Source: Chlamydiales bacterium (GTDB lineage Bacteria > Chlamydiota > Chlamydiia > Chlamydiales > SM23-39). Taken from it: a DNA stretch of 64,000 nucleotides. Shown here piece by piece: positions 33,744 through 43,905 of the stretch. The stretch spans positions 238,888 to 302,887 of the forward strand of contig JANQFC010000027.1 in NCBI GenBank assembly GCA_028278035.1, written 5' to 3'. The translations under genes were made by a program, and so were the position numbers. Each line of letters starts with the position of its first letter. The stretch's first letter is position 1. The notes below the pieces were generated by a model that was not told where the DNA came from, made no database searches, and saw only the letters and a program-made list of their open reading frames with translations.

Positions 33744-35671
33744 ATCAGCTGAACCTCTCCGTATTTAGACTTGTGATAGTGCTGCCACATATACTTAAAC
33801 TCCGGACAATGCTGCAAAAGTTCTTGTTTTGTACCTTCTGCTATTTTCTGACCTTTGTCAAGGTACACTATTTTATCAGCATGCTCTATAGTAGACAATC
33901 TATGCGCTATAATAATTTGTGTAACTTCATGATGCAACTCTTTTATTGCTTCTTTTATTTTGCTTTCACTGATTGCATCTAAAGAAGACGTAGCCTCATC
34001 CATCACTAAAATAGGTGCTTTTTTAACTAGAGCCCTTGCTATTGCAAGTCTTTGCTGCTGCCCTCCCGATAAGCTTTTGCCTGTCTCTGCTATAACAGTA
34101 TTGTATTTTTGGGGCAGGTCTACTATAAATTCATGAGCGTGGGCTTTTTTAGCGGCCCTTTCCACTTCTTCCATAGAAAAATTTCTTCCGAAAGAAATAT
34201 TTTCGTATATAGTGTCATAAAATAAAAAAGGCTTTTGAGGAACAAAAGCTATATTTTCCCTTAAAGACTTTTGAGTATAATCTTTAACAGATACGCTATC
34301 TATTTTTATATCGCCTTTTTGAACATCAAAAAGTCTTGGTAACAACTGCACTATTGTTGATTTTCCAGCTCCTGTAGGTCCTACTATTGCCACAGTATCG
34401 CCTTTTTTTACGTTAAAGGATAATTCTTTTAATACCCATTCATCATGATATTTAAAACTAATATTTTTAAATTGTATTGTTTCTTTGAAGTCATTCATTT
34501 CAATAGCGCCGTCAATATCTTCTATTTGAGGTTTTAAAGATAATACTTCAAACATGCGCTCTGCAGCAACTACTCCTCTTTGGATATTAGTATTTTCTTC
34601 TGCAAGTTTTTTAACAGGCTCATAAAAAGCATGAAGATAGGCAATAAAAACGATCAGGACAGGGATGCTCATATTTAAAAAATACAAACCTAATAAAATA
34701 ACTGTAGCCATACAGCCTGTTGATATAAAATGAAGAATAGGTCTTGTCAAAAGACTGTATTTAGCGCTTTTCCCCTCTAGATAAGCCATTCGTGAATTTT
34801 GCTCTTTATATTTTTTTAAGGAAAAAGCTTCCATTGCAAAAATCTTAACAGTTTGTATTCCTCCTAAAAAATCTAATAAAACAGATGTAAAATTCTCCTG
34901 ATTTTTCTGCAACTGGCGTGTTACTTTTTTTATTCTTTTAGTTAAGAAAATAACAGGCAAAACAATCATCGGCATTCCAATAAAAATAATTAAGGATAAT
35001 TTCCAGGATAAATAAAAACATGCCGTAAAAGATATAAGTATAACAAAAGGAGTTTGAATGTAATTGGTAATAATCGAGTTCAAAGAAGATGCTATTTGAC
35101 CAGCATCTCCCACTGCTCTGGTAGATAAGGTTCCCATATTATGCTGCTGATAAAAACTCAGTGGCAAAGACTGAATATGCTCAAAATACTGCTGACGCAA
35201 ATCTCTTGTTATCCTAATGGATAATACCTGAGTCGAATACCTGGAAAAAAACAAAAAAATAGCCTTGTAAAGCGCTACAATAATTAAAATCCATATCAAA
35301 ACAGAAAAATTATTATCCAAATCAAACTTATTTGAAATCATTCTGAAAATTTTATTCAAAGGATTGGTGTTTTTCCTTTGAGCTATATAGATAGCTGCAT
35401 CTTTTTTAGTAATAACCCCAGTATCATTTTTGTCGATCTTTTTCCATTCCCTATTTATATCTTCTATAGTAACGGAATCCCTAGAATGCAGTTTCCCTTT
35501 TTTATCCTTGCCGAAAAGGGTAAAAAAATCGGCTCCAGTATTAGCTATAAATCCCATGGAAAATAATTCCATGGAATTACCGATAGTCGCACACAAAAGA
35601 GTTGCTAATGTTAAAATAGCCAAGGTCAAATGTTTGCTGTTTCTAATAGCAGCTTTTAAAAGAAGTTTCAT
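33740..35671 (-). CDS. MsbA-like ABC exporter with an EF-hand-like loop
   Basis: This 643-residue half-transporter has six predicted membrane helices (about 15-360) and a C-terminal ATPase domain: Walker A GPTGAGKST, signature LSGGQQQR, Walker B ILVMDEATSSLD and the switch His in IIAHRLSTI. The family includes MsbA, the lipid A flippase, which fits the lipid A genes here. Unusually, about 80 residues lie between helix 1 and helix 2 and contain D80-K-N-D-T-G-V-I-T-K-K-D91, matching the EF-hand calcium-loop pattern. That loop should face the periplasm. The gene lies in accA-exporter-92-residue order, 6 bases after accA. Confidence 0.88.
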   Translation of the reverse strand: MKLLLKAAIRNSKHLTLAILTLATLLCATIGNSMELFSMGFIANTGADFFTLFGKDKKGKLHSRDSVTIEDINREWKKIDKNDTGVITKKDAAIYIAQRKNTNPLNKIFRMISNKFDLDNNFSVLIWILIIVALYKAIFLFFSRYSTQVLSIRITRDLRQQYFEHIQSLPLSFYQQHNMGTLSTRAVGDAGQIASSLNSIITNYIQTPFVILISFTACFYLSWKLSLIIFIGMPMIVLPVIFLTKRIKKVTRQLQKNQENFTSVLLDFLGGIQTVKIFAMEAFSLKKYKEQNSRMAYLEGKSAKYSLLTRPILHFISTGCMATVILLGLYFLNMSIPVLIVFIAYLHAFYEPVKKLAEENTNIQRGVVAAERMFEVLSLKPQIEDIDGAIEMNDFKETIQFKNISFKYHDEWVLKELSFNVKKGDTVAIVGPTGAGKSTIVQLLPRLFDVQKGDIKIDSVSVKDYTQKSLRENIAFVPQKPFLFYDTIYENISFGRNFSMEEVERAAKKAHAHEFIVDLPQKYNTVIAETGKSLSGGQQQRLAIARALVKKAPILVMDEATSSLDAISESKIKEAIKELHHEVTQIIIAHRLSTIEHADKIVYLDKGQKIAEGTKQELLQHCPEFKYMWQHYHKSKYGEVQLI

Positions 35672-35677
35672 ATTTTG

Positions 35678-36631
35678 TTATACTAGTTTGTACTCGCCTA
35701 AATCACGGAATTTTTTATAGCGCTTCTCTATTAAAACGTTTATTGCAATATTTTTCAAGTTATCCCATTCTTCTAGGATAAACTGTTTAACCGTTTGATA
35801 CATTTCATCTGGATTTAGATGAGCGCCGCCCTGAGGCTCTTTTATAATCTTATCAATAATTTTTAATTTTGATAAGTCTTCCGCCTGCATTTTTAAAGCT
35901 TTGGCAGCTTCTGCATTTTTAGAAGCGTCCTTGTACAAAATAGATGCGCATCCTTCCGGAGATATAACAGAATAATAGGCATGCTGAAGCATGCCAATAG
36001 CATCTCCGATACCAATACCTAAAGCTCCTCCGGAACAACCTTCCCCTATTATCAATACAATAACTGGAGTTGTCAGCTTTGCCATTTCAAATAGGTTCTT
36101 GGCAATAGCCCATCCCTGCCCTCTTTCTTCTGCTGCAAGACCTGGATAAGCACCTTGAGTATCTAACAACGTAATAACAGGAATTCCAAACTTTTCAGCT
36201 AATTTCATAGCTCTTAAAGCTTTTCTGAAACCTTCAGGATGAGGCATACCGAAATTTCTTTCCAGCCTGCTTTCAGTATCATTTCCTTTTTCCTGACCGA
36301 TTATCATGAACTTTTGCCCATCAATTTTCGCAAGGGCCGTTATTATCGATTTATCATCTTTAAAAGTTCTGTCTCCTGCTATTTCTTCGTACTCTTCTGC
36401 TATATTTTGAATATAATCCAAAGAATGGGGTCTCTTAGGGTGACGGCAGATCATCACTCTGTCCCAAGCAGATAAATTGGCATAGACCTTTTGTTTTAAT
36501 AGTTCCAATTTTTTCTCTAATTTATCTATTTCATCCTGAGACCACATAGCGTTAGTTTTATTCTGCTCTATGACCTGTTTAATAGTCTCTTCATATTCAT
36601 AAATCTGTTTTTCATGGGGCAAAATGTTCAT
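35678..36631 (-). CDS. accA: Acetyl-CoA carboxylase carboxyltransferase, alpha subunit
   Basis: AccA with AccD transfers the carboxyl group from biotin to acetyl-CoA, making malonyl-CoA for FabD and FabH. The 317-residue length is typical. Key stretches: [23 protein letters not shown]-like [31 protein letters not shown] and [17 protein letters not shown], forming the crotonase-fold oxyanion sites. accD, accB and accC are not in the window. It follows the L,D-transpeptidase gene by 13 bases and precedes the MsbA-like gene by 6. Confidence 0.97.
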   Translation of the reverse strand: MNILPHEKQIYEYEETIKQVIEQNKTNAMWSQDEIDKLEKKLELLKQKVYANLSAWDRVMICRHPKRPHSLDYIQNIAEEYEEIAGDRTFKDDKSIITALAKIDGQKFMIIGQEKGNDTESRLERNFGMPHPEGFRKALRAMKLAEKFGIPVITLLDTQGAYPGLAAEERGQGWAIAKNLFEMAKLTTPVIVLIIGEGCSGGALGIGIGDAIGMLQHAYYSVISPEGCASILYKDASKNAEAAKALKMQAEDLSKLKIIDKIIKEPQGGAHLNPDEMYQTVKQFILEEWDNLKNIAINVLIEKRYKKFRDLGEYKLV

Positions 36632-36644
36632 AAATTATTACCTA

Positions 36645-37634
36645 TTATTTTATATTACTTTCTTTGCCAGGAAGCTGAGCTTCGTGAAAATCGTTTACCA
36701 ATTCGATAGTTGTCGGTTTTGAGATTATAATAGCAAACAACTCTTCTATATCATCGGAAGCCAGCCTTATGCATCCATCACTGTCATATTGACCGATCTT
36801 CGATGTATCCTCTGTAAGGGTTCCGTTTGACTCTGTCCAAGGAGCTCCGTGAATTCCTAAGCCTTTATAAGACTCTGAGCAACTTTCTATTTCCTTTTCG
36901 AATGGTATCCACCTTGTTCCAAAAACCTTTATCATTTCCACTTTCTGATCTTGAAAATAACCCATAGTCCCCGGTTTATAAATAGCCACTTTACTACCCA
37001 GCTGATATTTACCGATAGGTGTTAAGAAACCTGATTTTCTCTTGGACTCTTTTCTGCCAAGCCCCACATTGTAAGTTTTTAAAAGTATTCTCTCTTGAGT
37101 ATCTAAATCCAATGAATAAAACCACAATTTGGATCTGGATAGATCAATCAAGAGATAAAAATTCAAATTCTTGTCTTTAGCCAAAACGTTAAATCTATCT
37201 CCCGGCGCCACCCTTTGGGAAAAGTAGTCCGGTTTTCTATTTAAACTTCTAGCGATGAAATGCCTAGTCGTCGAGTAATAAGAAGCATAATCCGCTATCC
37301 ATGCCGGTCTTCCTGAAATCCAGGGCACTCTGCTCGTATAAGTCACTGTTTCCACTATCGGAAGCCTGGATGAGTCGGTTGCAAACAATCTGTCGATTAA
37401 GTTCGCATCGGGTAGATTTTCATCTACTTTACTTTCAACAACTTCTATTTTTTGAAGTTCAATTTTTTTAGGTTCTTCTTTAACAGGCTCTTCTTCTATA
37501 CAAATTTCTTGAACCTTATCTTGTTTAGCGTTAAAAGCTTGGTCTTCTTTTTTTGTTTTTTTAAAAAAAGAAGCTAATAATATAGCCGAAAATAAAACTA
37601 TAGTTCCTGAGATCACTACTTTTTTTACTGACAA
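36645..37634 (-). CDS. L,D-transpeptidase (YkuD domain), membrane-anchored
   Basis: The 329-residue protein has an N-terminal membrane helix (about 8-24), a Glu/Lys-rich linker, a middle region and a C-terminal YkuD catalytic domain. H262 (in HGAPW) and C288 (in SDGCIRL) form the expected active site. Such enzymes make 3-3 cross-links in peptidoglycan or attach proteins to it. Together with the SpoIID-like protein this argues that a peptidoglycan layer exists. It heads the minus-strand group with accA and the MsbA-like exporter. Confidence 0.9.
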   Translation of the reverse strand: MSVKKVVISGTIVLFSAILLASFFKKTKKEDQAFNAKQDKVQEICIEEEPVKEEPKKIELQKIEVVESKVDENLPDANLIDRLFATDSSRLPIVETVTYTSRVPWISGRPAWIADYASYYSTTRHFIARSLNRKPDYFSQRVAPGDRFNVLAKDKNLNFYLLIDLSRSKLWFYSLDLDTQERILLKTYNVGLGRKESKRKSGFLTPIGKYQLGSKVAIYKPGTMGYFQDQKVEMIKVFGTRWIPFEKEIESCSESYKGLGIHGAPWTESNGTLTEDTSKIGQYDSDGCIRLASDDIEELFAIIISKPTTIELVNDFHEAQLPGKESNIK

Positions 37635-37857
37635 AGCCCTGTCTCCTTACTTTCTAAATATTGCTTTATATAATACACGAAAATGTATTAAATTTAAATG
37701 GTCAATGCCATTTTAAAAGCTACATATTAATAATTTAAATATTAACCCATAATATAAAATTTTAAAATATTATTTGCATCAATATTATTTTGTGAGTTAA
37801 ATACTTAAGAAATCAAAATAATTATTTGATAAAAAAAATTATTTACTATTCAGAAAA

Positions 37858-39207
37858 CTAGTTTGGCATATAAGGCCTTGCCAACAGCGCTAGACCTGCT
37901 CCTACTACCATTCCCATTAACCCAAAAATGGCCGCCGATGTTATTTTAACATATTTCAAATTCGGATCTACTTTACGATAATAATGACTATAAATATCAT
38001 TAAATTTTTCTATTGCCGCGTATTTAAAAAGCAAAGATTTATAATATTGATATTTATATACATTTCCTATGTTTTTATAAGCTTCAGCTATTCGTTCATA
38101 AGCTTGGCTTAAATAAGACACATCAATATGCTTGATAATTTTTTCGGCGTTCAACACATCTCCCGCTTGAATATAATTTGCAAAAAATGTGTCTAATAAA
38201 ATTTGGCTCTTAACGAAGGTATTCGGTGCCGATGCAATAACTATATTTGCAGCTTCATTTTTCAATCTATCACATTCTTGTAAATTACCTTGTGCTCCAT
38301 GACGTTCTGCAATATCTAACAGAATTTCTATTTTACGCTCTAAAAAAAATCCAATATCATTAACAGTTTTTATTGTGAGTTCTGCTTCGCGTAAATTTCC
38401 TTGTGTTAAGTAAGAATCAGCTATATGGATTCTTTTATTTTGTTTATCTACATTTGTTAATGCATTAGTTACTCTTTTTGCATCATCCAAATCACCTATT
38501 CTAATTAAATTATTTGCCACTAAATTATATATTGCATTTGCCTCAACAGAATTTGCAGGAAATCGGCTAGCAATTCTCTCAGCTTGAAGTAAATACCTTC
38601 TGCTCTCAACTAAATTCTGTTCGTCTCCAAAATGCTCAGCTAACGAAATAAAAGAAATTGCCCGATGATAATCGCTTTGCATTGAAGAGATTCTTATTAC
38701 CTGTCCAGGCTGAGGCAAATCCATTCTTAAATATGCTTGAACTAATTCACCTCTCATCCTCTCTTTTATTGTTTCATCAGATATTTGATGATTTATTATT
38801 TCTTCTGCAGGAGCTAAATAACCTAATTCTATATATCTATTAATTAATCGTTGTAAATATTCATCAGCATATTCTGGAGACATTATATTTATAATTTGTA
38901 AACATAATTCAAAGTCATTTTGAGATAAAGCTCCTGTGAATCCCAATGGCAATACACCTGGATTCAAAGGAACTAAATTTCTATAATTACCTTCTGCCCA
39001 TTCCGCCAAAACTCTTGGGCAGTAAGTATTAGCTAAATCATTAAAAACATTTTCTATAATATGAGAAGGCAGATTGGGATCTTGAAGATTTTCATTTACA
39101 GATCTTTGAGCTGCTAATATTTCTAATGAAACCGACCCTGGATTATCTTGTTTAAATTTATTTATTAATATATTTGCAGCGCTCATTAAATTCTCCTTAT
39201 TTAACAA
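37858..39207 (-). CDS. TPR-like helical-repeat protein with C-terminal membrane anchor
   Basis: The 449-residue protein has no signal peptide. From about residue 110 to 400 it shows a series of 30-40-residue helix pairs with TPR spacing (for example ANNLIRIGDLDDAKRVTNAL and ADSYLTQGNLREAELTIKTV). The last 30 residues form one hydrophobic helix (AIFGLMGMVVGAGLALLA) with a short tail, like a tail anchor. TPR stacks hold protein partners, so this could be a membrane-bound scaffold; no specific family is recognised. It is the last gene of a minus-strand series, preceded by a 69-base gap. Confidence 0.7.
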   Translation of the reverse strand: MLNKENLMSAANILINKFKQDNPGSVSLEILAAQRSVNENLQDPNLPSHIIENVFNDLANTYCPRVLAEWAEGNYRNLVPLNPGVLPLGFTGALSQNDFELCLQIINIMSPEYADEYLQRLINRYIELGYLAPAEEIINHQISDETIKERMRGELVQAYLRMDLPQPGQVIRISSMQSDYHRAISFISLAEHFGDEQNLVESRRYLLQAERIASRFPANSVEANAIYNLVANNLIRIGDLDDAKRVTNALTNVDKQNKRIHIADSYLTQGNLREAELTIKTVNDIGFFLERKIEILLDIAERHGAQGNLQECDRLKNEAANIVIASAPNTFVKSQILLDTFFANYIQAGDVLNAEKIIKHIDVSYLSQAYERIAEAYKNIGNVYKYQYYKSLLFKYAAIEKFNDIYSHYYRKVDPNLKYVKITSAAIFGLMGMVVGAGLALLARPYMPN

Positions 39208-39276
39208 GTAAAAGCAATTTAAATATACGAAAGATTTTTAACAATAATTAAATAAAAATTTTACCAACTAAACTCT

Positions 39277-40665
39277 TCAAGATTTGGTCAACAAAAGCTC
39301 TAGAGGCTTGTCAAAGCAGGTCTCGTAGGCCAATAAGAATGAAGAACCCCAAAAATATTTTTCTCCGGCAAGAGGAATGAGATGCATATTTTCTTCGGAA
39401 TTTGAGCTAAATGTTACCTGATTTTCATCATTGAAAGTAACATTTTTGGCTTTAGATAAATTGTGCTCTAAAGAATTAGGCAGTATTAACTTATTGTCCA
39501 ATACAGCCTTCTTTGCATCTATGTAAAAAGATATAACTATTTTTCTAGGTGTTTTAGAAGCTTTAGAAAATTTCATTTTTATTTTGTCTTTATCATATAT
39601 ACATGAAAATTCAATCCAGTCATCTTCAAATAACTTTGTCCATGCCTTAACAGAAAAATCTTTCTCATTTGAAACTAAAACATTACTAATAATAGAATTG
39701 AAAATCCCGTATCTTTCTGTATCTGATAAAGGTAAATATCCGGGCCCAAAAGATTTTATTTTAAGATCCTTGAAATAAATACAGCCCAAGCCTGAATTAT
39801 ATCCGTTAAACGTAAATACGGCAGAAGTATCTTTAGTTATTTTTTTAATAACCATATGATCTTCATCTATATATTCATTAGGAATAAAAAACTCGGTTTT
39901 TACATCTTCGATCTGTTCTATATTTTCAATATATTTGGAAAGCAGTACATACAATAAAGGCGCCTTGGAAATACTGTCATTGTTTTTTAGGTAATTAAAA
40001 ATATCTACTGATATTTTTTTCATTTCGGCAATGCCGTTTAAATGCCCAACCGTTAAAAACAATATATAAAAACTATATAAGATCCCCTCTTTATTATACC
40101 TTTTGTCAGATGAAAAAAGCTCAATAAAAGGAAGGTTATTTTTAGCAAGAAGATTTAATTGCCAATAGGCAATTTTTTTAGATGCAGTCTTGTACTCTTC
40201 TATATTTTTTTTATCAGCTAAAATCGCTAAGAAAACAGCCAACTCATTTACTATTTTAAAATCTATATATCTAAAAGACGAAAAATTTTGTCCCGTATAA
40301 AATAGGTTTTTAGATAATTTTAGATCCTGATATTTTTCTTCTAAAACATAAAAAATTAAACTTTTATATGTTTCTATGATTTGTACATCTTGAGAAAAAG
40401 TGATTTTTTTTACTTTCTCAATAATTTCTTTTTCATCTTTTAAGCCTTTTGAAATTATTGATAAAAATAATATCTTTTTTAAAAAAACAATAGACTCTTC
40501 AAAAGAAGAATATTCGCAAGAATTAATCTCTTCTAATAAACTTTTAAGTAAAATGATATCAAAGCTCTGATCTGATAAATAACAATCTAAGGCCTTTTTC
40601 CAAGGCCCTAAATTGTCATTTTCTTGAATCACTTTTTTATATGTATCAGTTAATGTACATATCAT
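39277..40665 (-). CDS. Unknown protein with helical N-terminus and beta-rich C-terminus (462 residues)
   Basis: No family is recognised. There is no signal peptide or membrane helix. Residues 1-250 are helical, while about 270-462 alternate short strands (for example SAVFTFNGYNSGLGCIYF, WIEFSCIYDKDKIKMKF), suggesting a beta-sandwich. Such an all-helical then beta-sandwich order is seen in some carbohydrate-active enzymes, but no catalytic motif is visible and I do not claim one. It begins one base after the HU/IHF gene stop, so the two are likely cotranscribed. Confidence 0.6.
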   Translation of the reverse strand: MICTLTDTYKKVIQENDNLGPWKKALDCYLSDQSFDIILLKSLLEEINSCEYSSFEESIVFLKKILFLSIISKGLKDEKEIIEKVKKITFSQDVQIIETYKSLIFYVLEEKYQDLKLSKNLFYTGQNFSSFRYIDFKIVNELAVFLAILADKKNIEEYKTASKKIAYWQLNLLAKNNLPFIELFSSDKRYNKEGILYSFYILFLTVGHLNGIAEMKKISVDIFNYLKNNDSISKAPLLYVLLSKYIENIEQIEDVKTEFFIPNEYIDEDHMVIKKITKDTSAVFTFNGYNSGLGCIYFKDLKIKSFGPGYLPLSDTERYGIFNSIISNVLVSNEKDFSVKAWTKLFEDDWIEFSCIYDKDKIKMKFSKASKTPRKIVISFYIDAKKAVLDNKLILPNSLEHNLSKAKNVTFNDENQVTFSSNSEENMHLIPLAGEKYFWGSSFLLAYETCFDKPLELLLTKS

Positions 40666-40666
40666 C

Positions 40667-40981
40667 TCAACTCATTGGCGAATGACTTAAATTCGGACTT
40701 TCTATTAACTTTTTCATTTTTTTACCTGGAGTAAACTTAACAGCTTTTCTCGCAGGTATAGTTATCGGTACTGATGGATTTTTAGGATTACGACCAATTT
40801 TCTTCTTTCTTTCAACGATTTCAAAAACGCCAAAATCTCTGAATTCTAAACGATCGCCTGATACTAAAGAATCCGTCATCTCATCTAAAAACGCTTGAAC
40901 TATATTTCTAACATCGTTTGGATGCATACCTTTCTTTTGTGATATTTTGTGAATAAGGCTTTTTTTGGTAATTGTAGCCAT
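40667..40981 (-). CDS. HU/IHF-family DNA-binding protein
   Basis: This 104-residue histone-like protein has the two-helix dimer base (LIHKISQKKGMHPNDVRNIVQAFLDEM) and the DNA-embracing arm with GRNPKNPSVPITIPARKAVKF, including the Pro at the arm tip, then FTPGKKMKKLI. It bends DNA and compacts the nucleoid. The arm resembles both HU and IHF, so the subtype is left open. The C-terminal extension of about 10 residues is short and Ser-rich. Confidence 0.92.
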   Translation of the reverse strand: MATITKKSLIHKISQKKGMHPNDVRNIVQAFLDEMTDSLVSGDRLEFRDFGVFEIVERKKKIGRNPKNPSVPITIPARKAVKFTPGKKMKKLIESPNLSHSPMS

Positions 40982-41083
40982 AATTTTAACCCCTTATAAT
41001 TACAGTCTATCAGTTAAAGCCATTGTCTTATCTTATTGATTTTCATACAAGTACTTTTTAAAAAAATTCTAAAATTATTATTT

Positions 41084-42337
41084 TTAAGAAATCGAGATGA
41101 GAATTTTTTTCTTTTTTCCAGAACCAAATAAAACAAAAGAACCGTCTATTAAATCCTGCTCAGAAACTAAGTAAGATGGATCCGTAATTTTTTGATTATT
41201 TAAATAAGCGCCTTGATTCTTAATTAATCTTACTGCTTCTGATTTTGAAGCTGTTAGACCAATTTTTACACACAGATCCGTATATTTAATATCAACAACA
41301 TCTTTATGTTTTAAATTTGCATTAGGCATATCTTTTGCAATATTTTTTAAAACTTCAGCATCTAATTTAGTATCTGTTCCGGGAGCGGCTCCTTTAGTCA
41401 CTCTTAATGCGGTCTGCAAACCTTTTTCCCCATGTACAAATTTTGTAACTTCTTCTGCCAATTTTTTTTGCGCTGTATTAGGTACATATGAAGAAGAATG
41501 CATTTGTTTTTCAATATCATTAATTTCTTTTATATCTAAAAAAGTAAGCATTTTTAAAAGTTTAATAACATCACTATCGGGAATTCTTACAAAATATTGA
41601 TAAAACTGATATTCACTCATTTTATCTTTATTTAGCCAAATAGCTCCGCTTTCCGATTTACCAAATTTACTTCCGTCACTTTTGGTTAAAAGGGGAAATG
41701 TAATTCCATAAACTGTTTTCTGAGATAATTTTCTAACTAAATCTATTCCTGCTACAATATTTCCCCATTGATCAGAACCGCCCATTTGCAGACAGATGTT
41801 ATGATGTTTATTGAGATAATAAAAATCATAGGCCTGCAAAACTTGATAACTAAACTCGGTAAAGCTCAACCCTTCTTCAGACTGCATTCTAAGTTTTACA
41901 CTTTCCTTGGACAACATAGGCCCTATTCTAAAATGCTTTCCTATATCCCTTAAAAAATCCACAAAGCCTATATCCTTGTACCAGTCATTATTATTTACAA
42001 TAACGCTTTTGGTCAGGATCTTTTTTAGAAAAACTGAAATTGCATCAATATAATCTGAGATAATTTTATCGTCTAAAAAAGGCCTTTCAATACTTTTACA
42101 TGACGGATCTCCGATCCTGCCTGTTGCTCCACCTACCAAAGCATACGGCTTATGTCCATATTTCTCTAACCAGGAAAGAGCCATAATACTCACTAAATGA
42201 CCGACATGAAGACTATCTGCCGTCGGATCAAAGCCAACATAGAAATTAACGGGTTTTTGAATAATTTTTTTAAGTTCTTTATCAGTTATCTGATCTATAA
42301 AGCCCCTTTCTTCTAAAATCTCGATAATGTTTGACAT
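41084..42337 (-). CDS. tyrS: Tyrosyl-tRNA synthetase
   Basis: The enzyme charges tRNA-Tyr. At 417 residues it is full length. The class I HIGH motif appears as H44-V-G-H47 in DSLHVGHLV, and KMSKS as KFGKS near residue 231. YVGFDPTADS and GGSDQWGNI bind tyrosine and ATP. The C-terminal 65 residues form an S4 RNA-binding domain with KSEAVRLIKNQGAYLNNQKI. No T-box or other leader was recognised upstream. Confidence 0.97.
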   Translation of the reverse strand: MSNIIEILEERGFIDQITDKELKKIIQKPVNFYVGFDPTADSLHVGHLVSIMALSWLEKYGHKPYALVGGATGRIGDPSCKSIERPFLDDKIISDYIDAISVFLKKILTKSVIVNNNDWYKDIGFVDFLRDIGKHFRIGPMLSKESVKLRMQSEEGLSFTEFSYQVLQAYDFYYLNKHHNICLQMGGSDQWGNIVAGIDLVRKLSQKTVYGITFPLLTKSDGSKFGKSESGAIWLNKDKMSEYQFYQYFVRIPDSDVIKLLKMLTFLDIKEINDIEKQMHSSSYVPNTAQKKLAEEVTKFVHGEKGLQTALRVTKGAAPGTDTKLDAEVLKNIAKDMPNANLKHKDVVDIKYTDLCVKIGLTASKSEAVRLIKNQGAYLNNQKITDPSYLVSEQDLIDGSFVLFGSGKKKKILISIS

Positions 42338-42402
42338 AATAATTTTCTTAATTAATTTAATAAAAGGCTACAATAATTGTCTTTTTCAAGCAAGAAAAAC
42401 AG

Positions 42403-42738
42403 TTATTCAGAAATAATAATATGTTTTTTTAAACCTTCTGATAAATCTGTTACAGACTGCATGAAAATTTTAGACTCCTGTCTAACGCGTATGGCTACTA
42501 GATTTACCTTATTAGAAAGATCCGCTGCATTTTGATTATTATCAAATAAAGAAATATTTTTATTTTTTAAAACAACCCTATCTGGAGCGTGCCTTGCTAT
42601 TCTGTCATGAATTTCAATGATTTTTTTCTTAAGATTATCGGGAGTAATATGCTTTTCAAAATTACTCAGTCTTCTCTTGAGCTTCTCTCTTGCTTTTTTT
42701 ATTTTTTCGCTTTCATGAATAATTTCTTTTTTTTCCAT
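42403..42738 (-). CDS. Small basic helical protein (111 residues)
   Basis: The product is rich in Lys, Arg, Glu and Ile, with no signal peptide and no membrane helix. Two long helices are likely (about 5-50 and 78-108) around a short Asn/Asp loop. No family is recognised. GGAGGC at 42744-42750 on the minus strand gives a good ribosome-binding site, which supports translation. It lies between tyrS and rpiA with gaps of 65 and 73 bases. Confidence 0.6.
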   Translation of the reverse strand: MEKKEIIHESEKIKKAREKLKRRLSNFEKHITPDNLKKKIIEIHDRIARHAPDRVVLKNKNISLFDNNQNAADLSNKVNLVAIRVRQESKIFMQSVTDLSEGLKKHIIISE

Positions 42739-42811
42739 TAAGAGCCTCCAATATAATCATCCCTTAAAGGAAAATAATATTTAATAAAAAATTATTTATC
42801 AATCAAATATT

Positions 42812-43468
42812 TCAATCAATGAATTCTATAGAACCATCAGATTTACCAACCATGATCCTACAATTGATATCCAGAAACAAACCCGTCTCTAAAACACCAG
42901 GCAATGTTGAAATAGTCTTTTGATGCTCTATTGGATCATCTAAATGTTTACCAAAAATAACATCTAATATTAAATTACCATTTTCAGATTTGTTTTTTCT
43001 AAACTCGCCAATATATCCTAATTTTTCCAGTCTTTTTTGAGTAAGTTTTGATCCAAACGGTAAAATTTCCAAAGGAAGTTTGGCCTTGCCAATCTCATGC
43101 ACTAATTTCGTTTCATCTATTAAAATAATCGCTTTTTTTGCAAAAGTTAAAAGCATTTTTTCTTTTAAAAAGGCCCCACCTTTTCCCTTAATCATATTTT
43201 TATCACTGTCTACTTCATCAGCACCGTCTACATAAACATCTATTTTATCTATATCATTTATATCCAAAATTTCAATTGAACTTTCTTTTGCTAACCTATA
43301 AGATTTATCAGATGATGCAACTGCTTGTATCTTTAAATTCTTTCTGCACCGTTTGCCAAGGCATTCGATAAAATAATTTGCAGTAGATCCTGTACCCAAA
43401 CCGACAATAAACCCATCCTGAATTAAATTCGCTGCAGCCTCACCTAACTTTTTTTTAATGTCATCCAT
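42812..43468 (-). CDS. rpiA: Ribose-5-phosphate isomerase A
   Basis: RpiA interconverts ribose 5-phosphate and ribulose 5-phosphate. The 218-residue protein shows the family loops GLGTGSTANYF (phosphate binding), VDGADEVD, KGKGGAFLKEKML (with the catalytic Glu/Lys) and DETKLV. In a reduced genome it links sugar phosphates to nucleotide synthesis. It begins two bases after the HPr gene, suggesting one transcript. Confidence 0.96.
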   Translation of the reverse strand: MDDIKKKLGEAAANLIQDGFIVGLGTGSTANYFIECLGKRCRKNLKIQAVASSDKSYRLAKESSIEILDINDIDKIDVYVDGADEVDSDKNMIKGKGGAFLKEKMLLTFAKKAIILIDETKLVHEIGKAKLPLEILPFGSKLTQKRLEKLGYIGEFRKNKSENGNLILDVIFGKHLDDPIEHQKTISTLPGVLETGLFLDINCRIMVGKSDGSIEFID

Positions 43469-43470
43469 AA

Positions 43471-43761
43471 TTAATATTTAATGTTAAATTTGTTATTTGC
43501 TAAATCTAATATTGCATCAATTGCATCTTTTGCGTCATCTCCAATCGCTTCAATTGTAATTTTAGAGCCTCTGTTTGCAGCTAACATTAAAATGCCTAAT
43601 AAAGATTTGGCATTTACTGTATATCCTTTATAATAAAGTTTGATTTTAGAGTTAAAAGAAGACGAACACTTAACGAGTTCTGTGGATGGTCTTGTATGCA
43701 GACCTTTGTCATTTTTTACTATAAATACGCCTTTTATTTTACTTACATTTTTTTCTTGCAT
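43471..43761 (-). CDS. HPr-type phosphocarrier protein
   Basis: The 96-residue protein has the HPr fold pattern with H22 in KGLHTRPS (equivalent to His15, the PEP-dependent phosphorylation site) and S53 in NAKSLLGILML (equivalent to Ser46, the HprK regulatory site). Both key sites are kept, with the seven-residue offset from a longer N-terminus. No PTS enzyme I or II gene lies in the window, so it could serve sugar uptake or act as a regulatory protein. It precedes rpiA by two bases. Confidence 0.92.
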   Translation of the reverse strand: MQEKNVSKIKGVFIVKNDKGLHTRPSTELVKCSSSFNSKIKLYYKGYTVNAKSLLGILMLAANRGSKITIEAIGDDAKDAIDAILDLANNKFNIKY

Positions 43762-43905
43762 AATAAAGGGTGTCCTATAAATAGTTAGAAGTAGAAAATA
43801 TTATATATATTATAAAAAATAAAATAAATAAATATTCTTTAAAAATTCACATAAATTTCTATTTTTCTTACACTTTCTCAAAATTTTAAATCATAAGAGA
43901 CTTTT

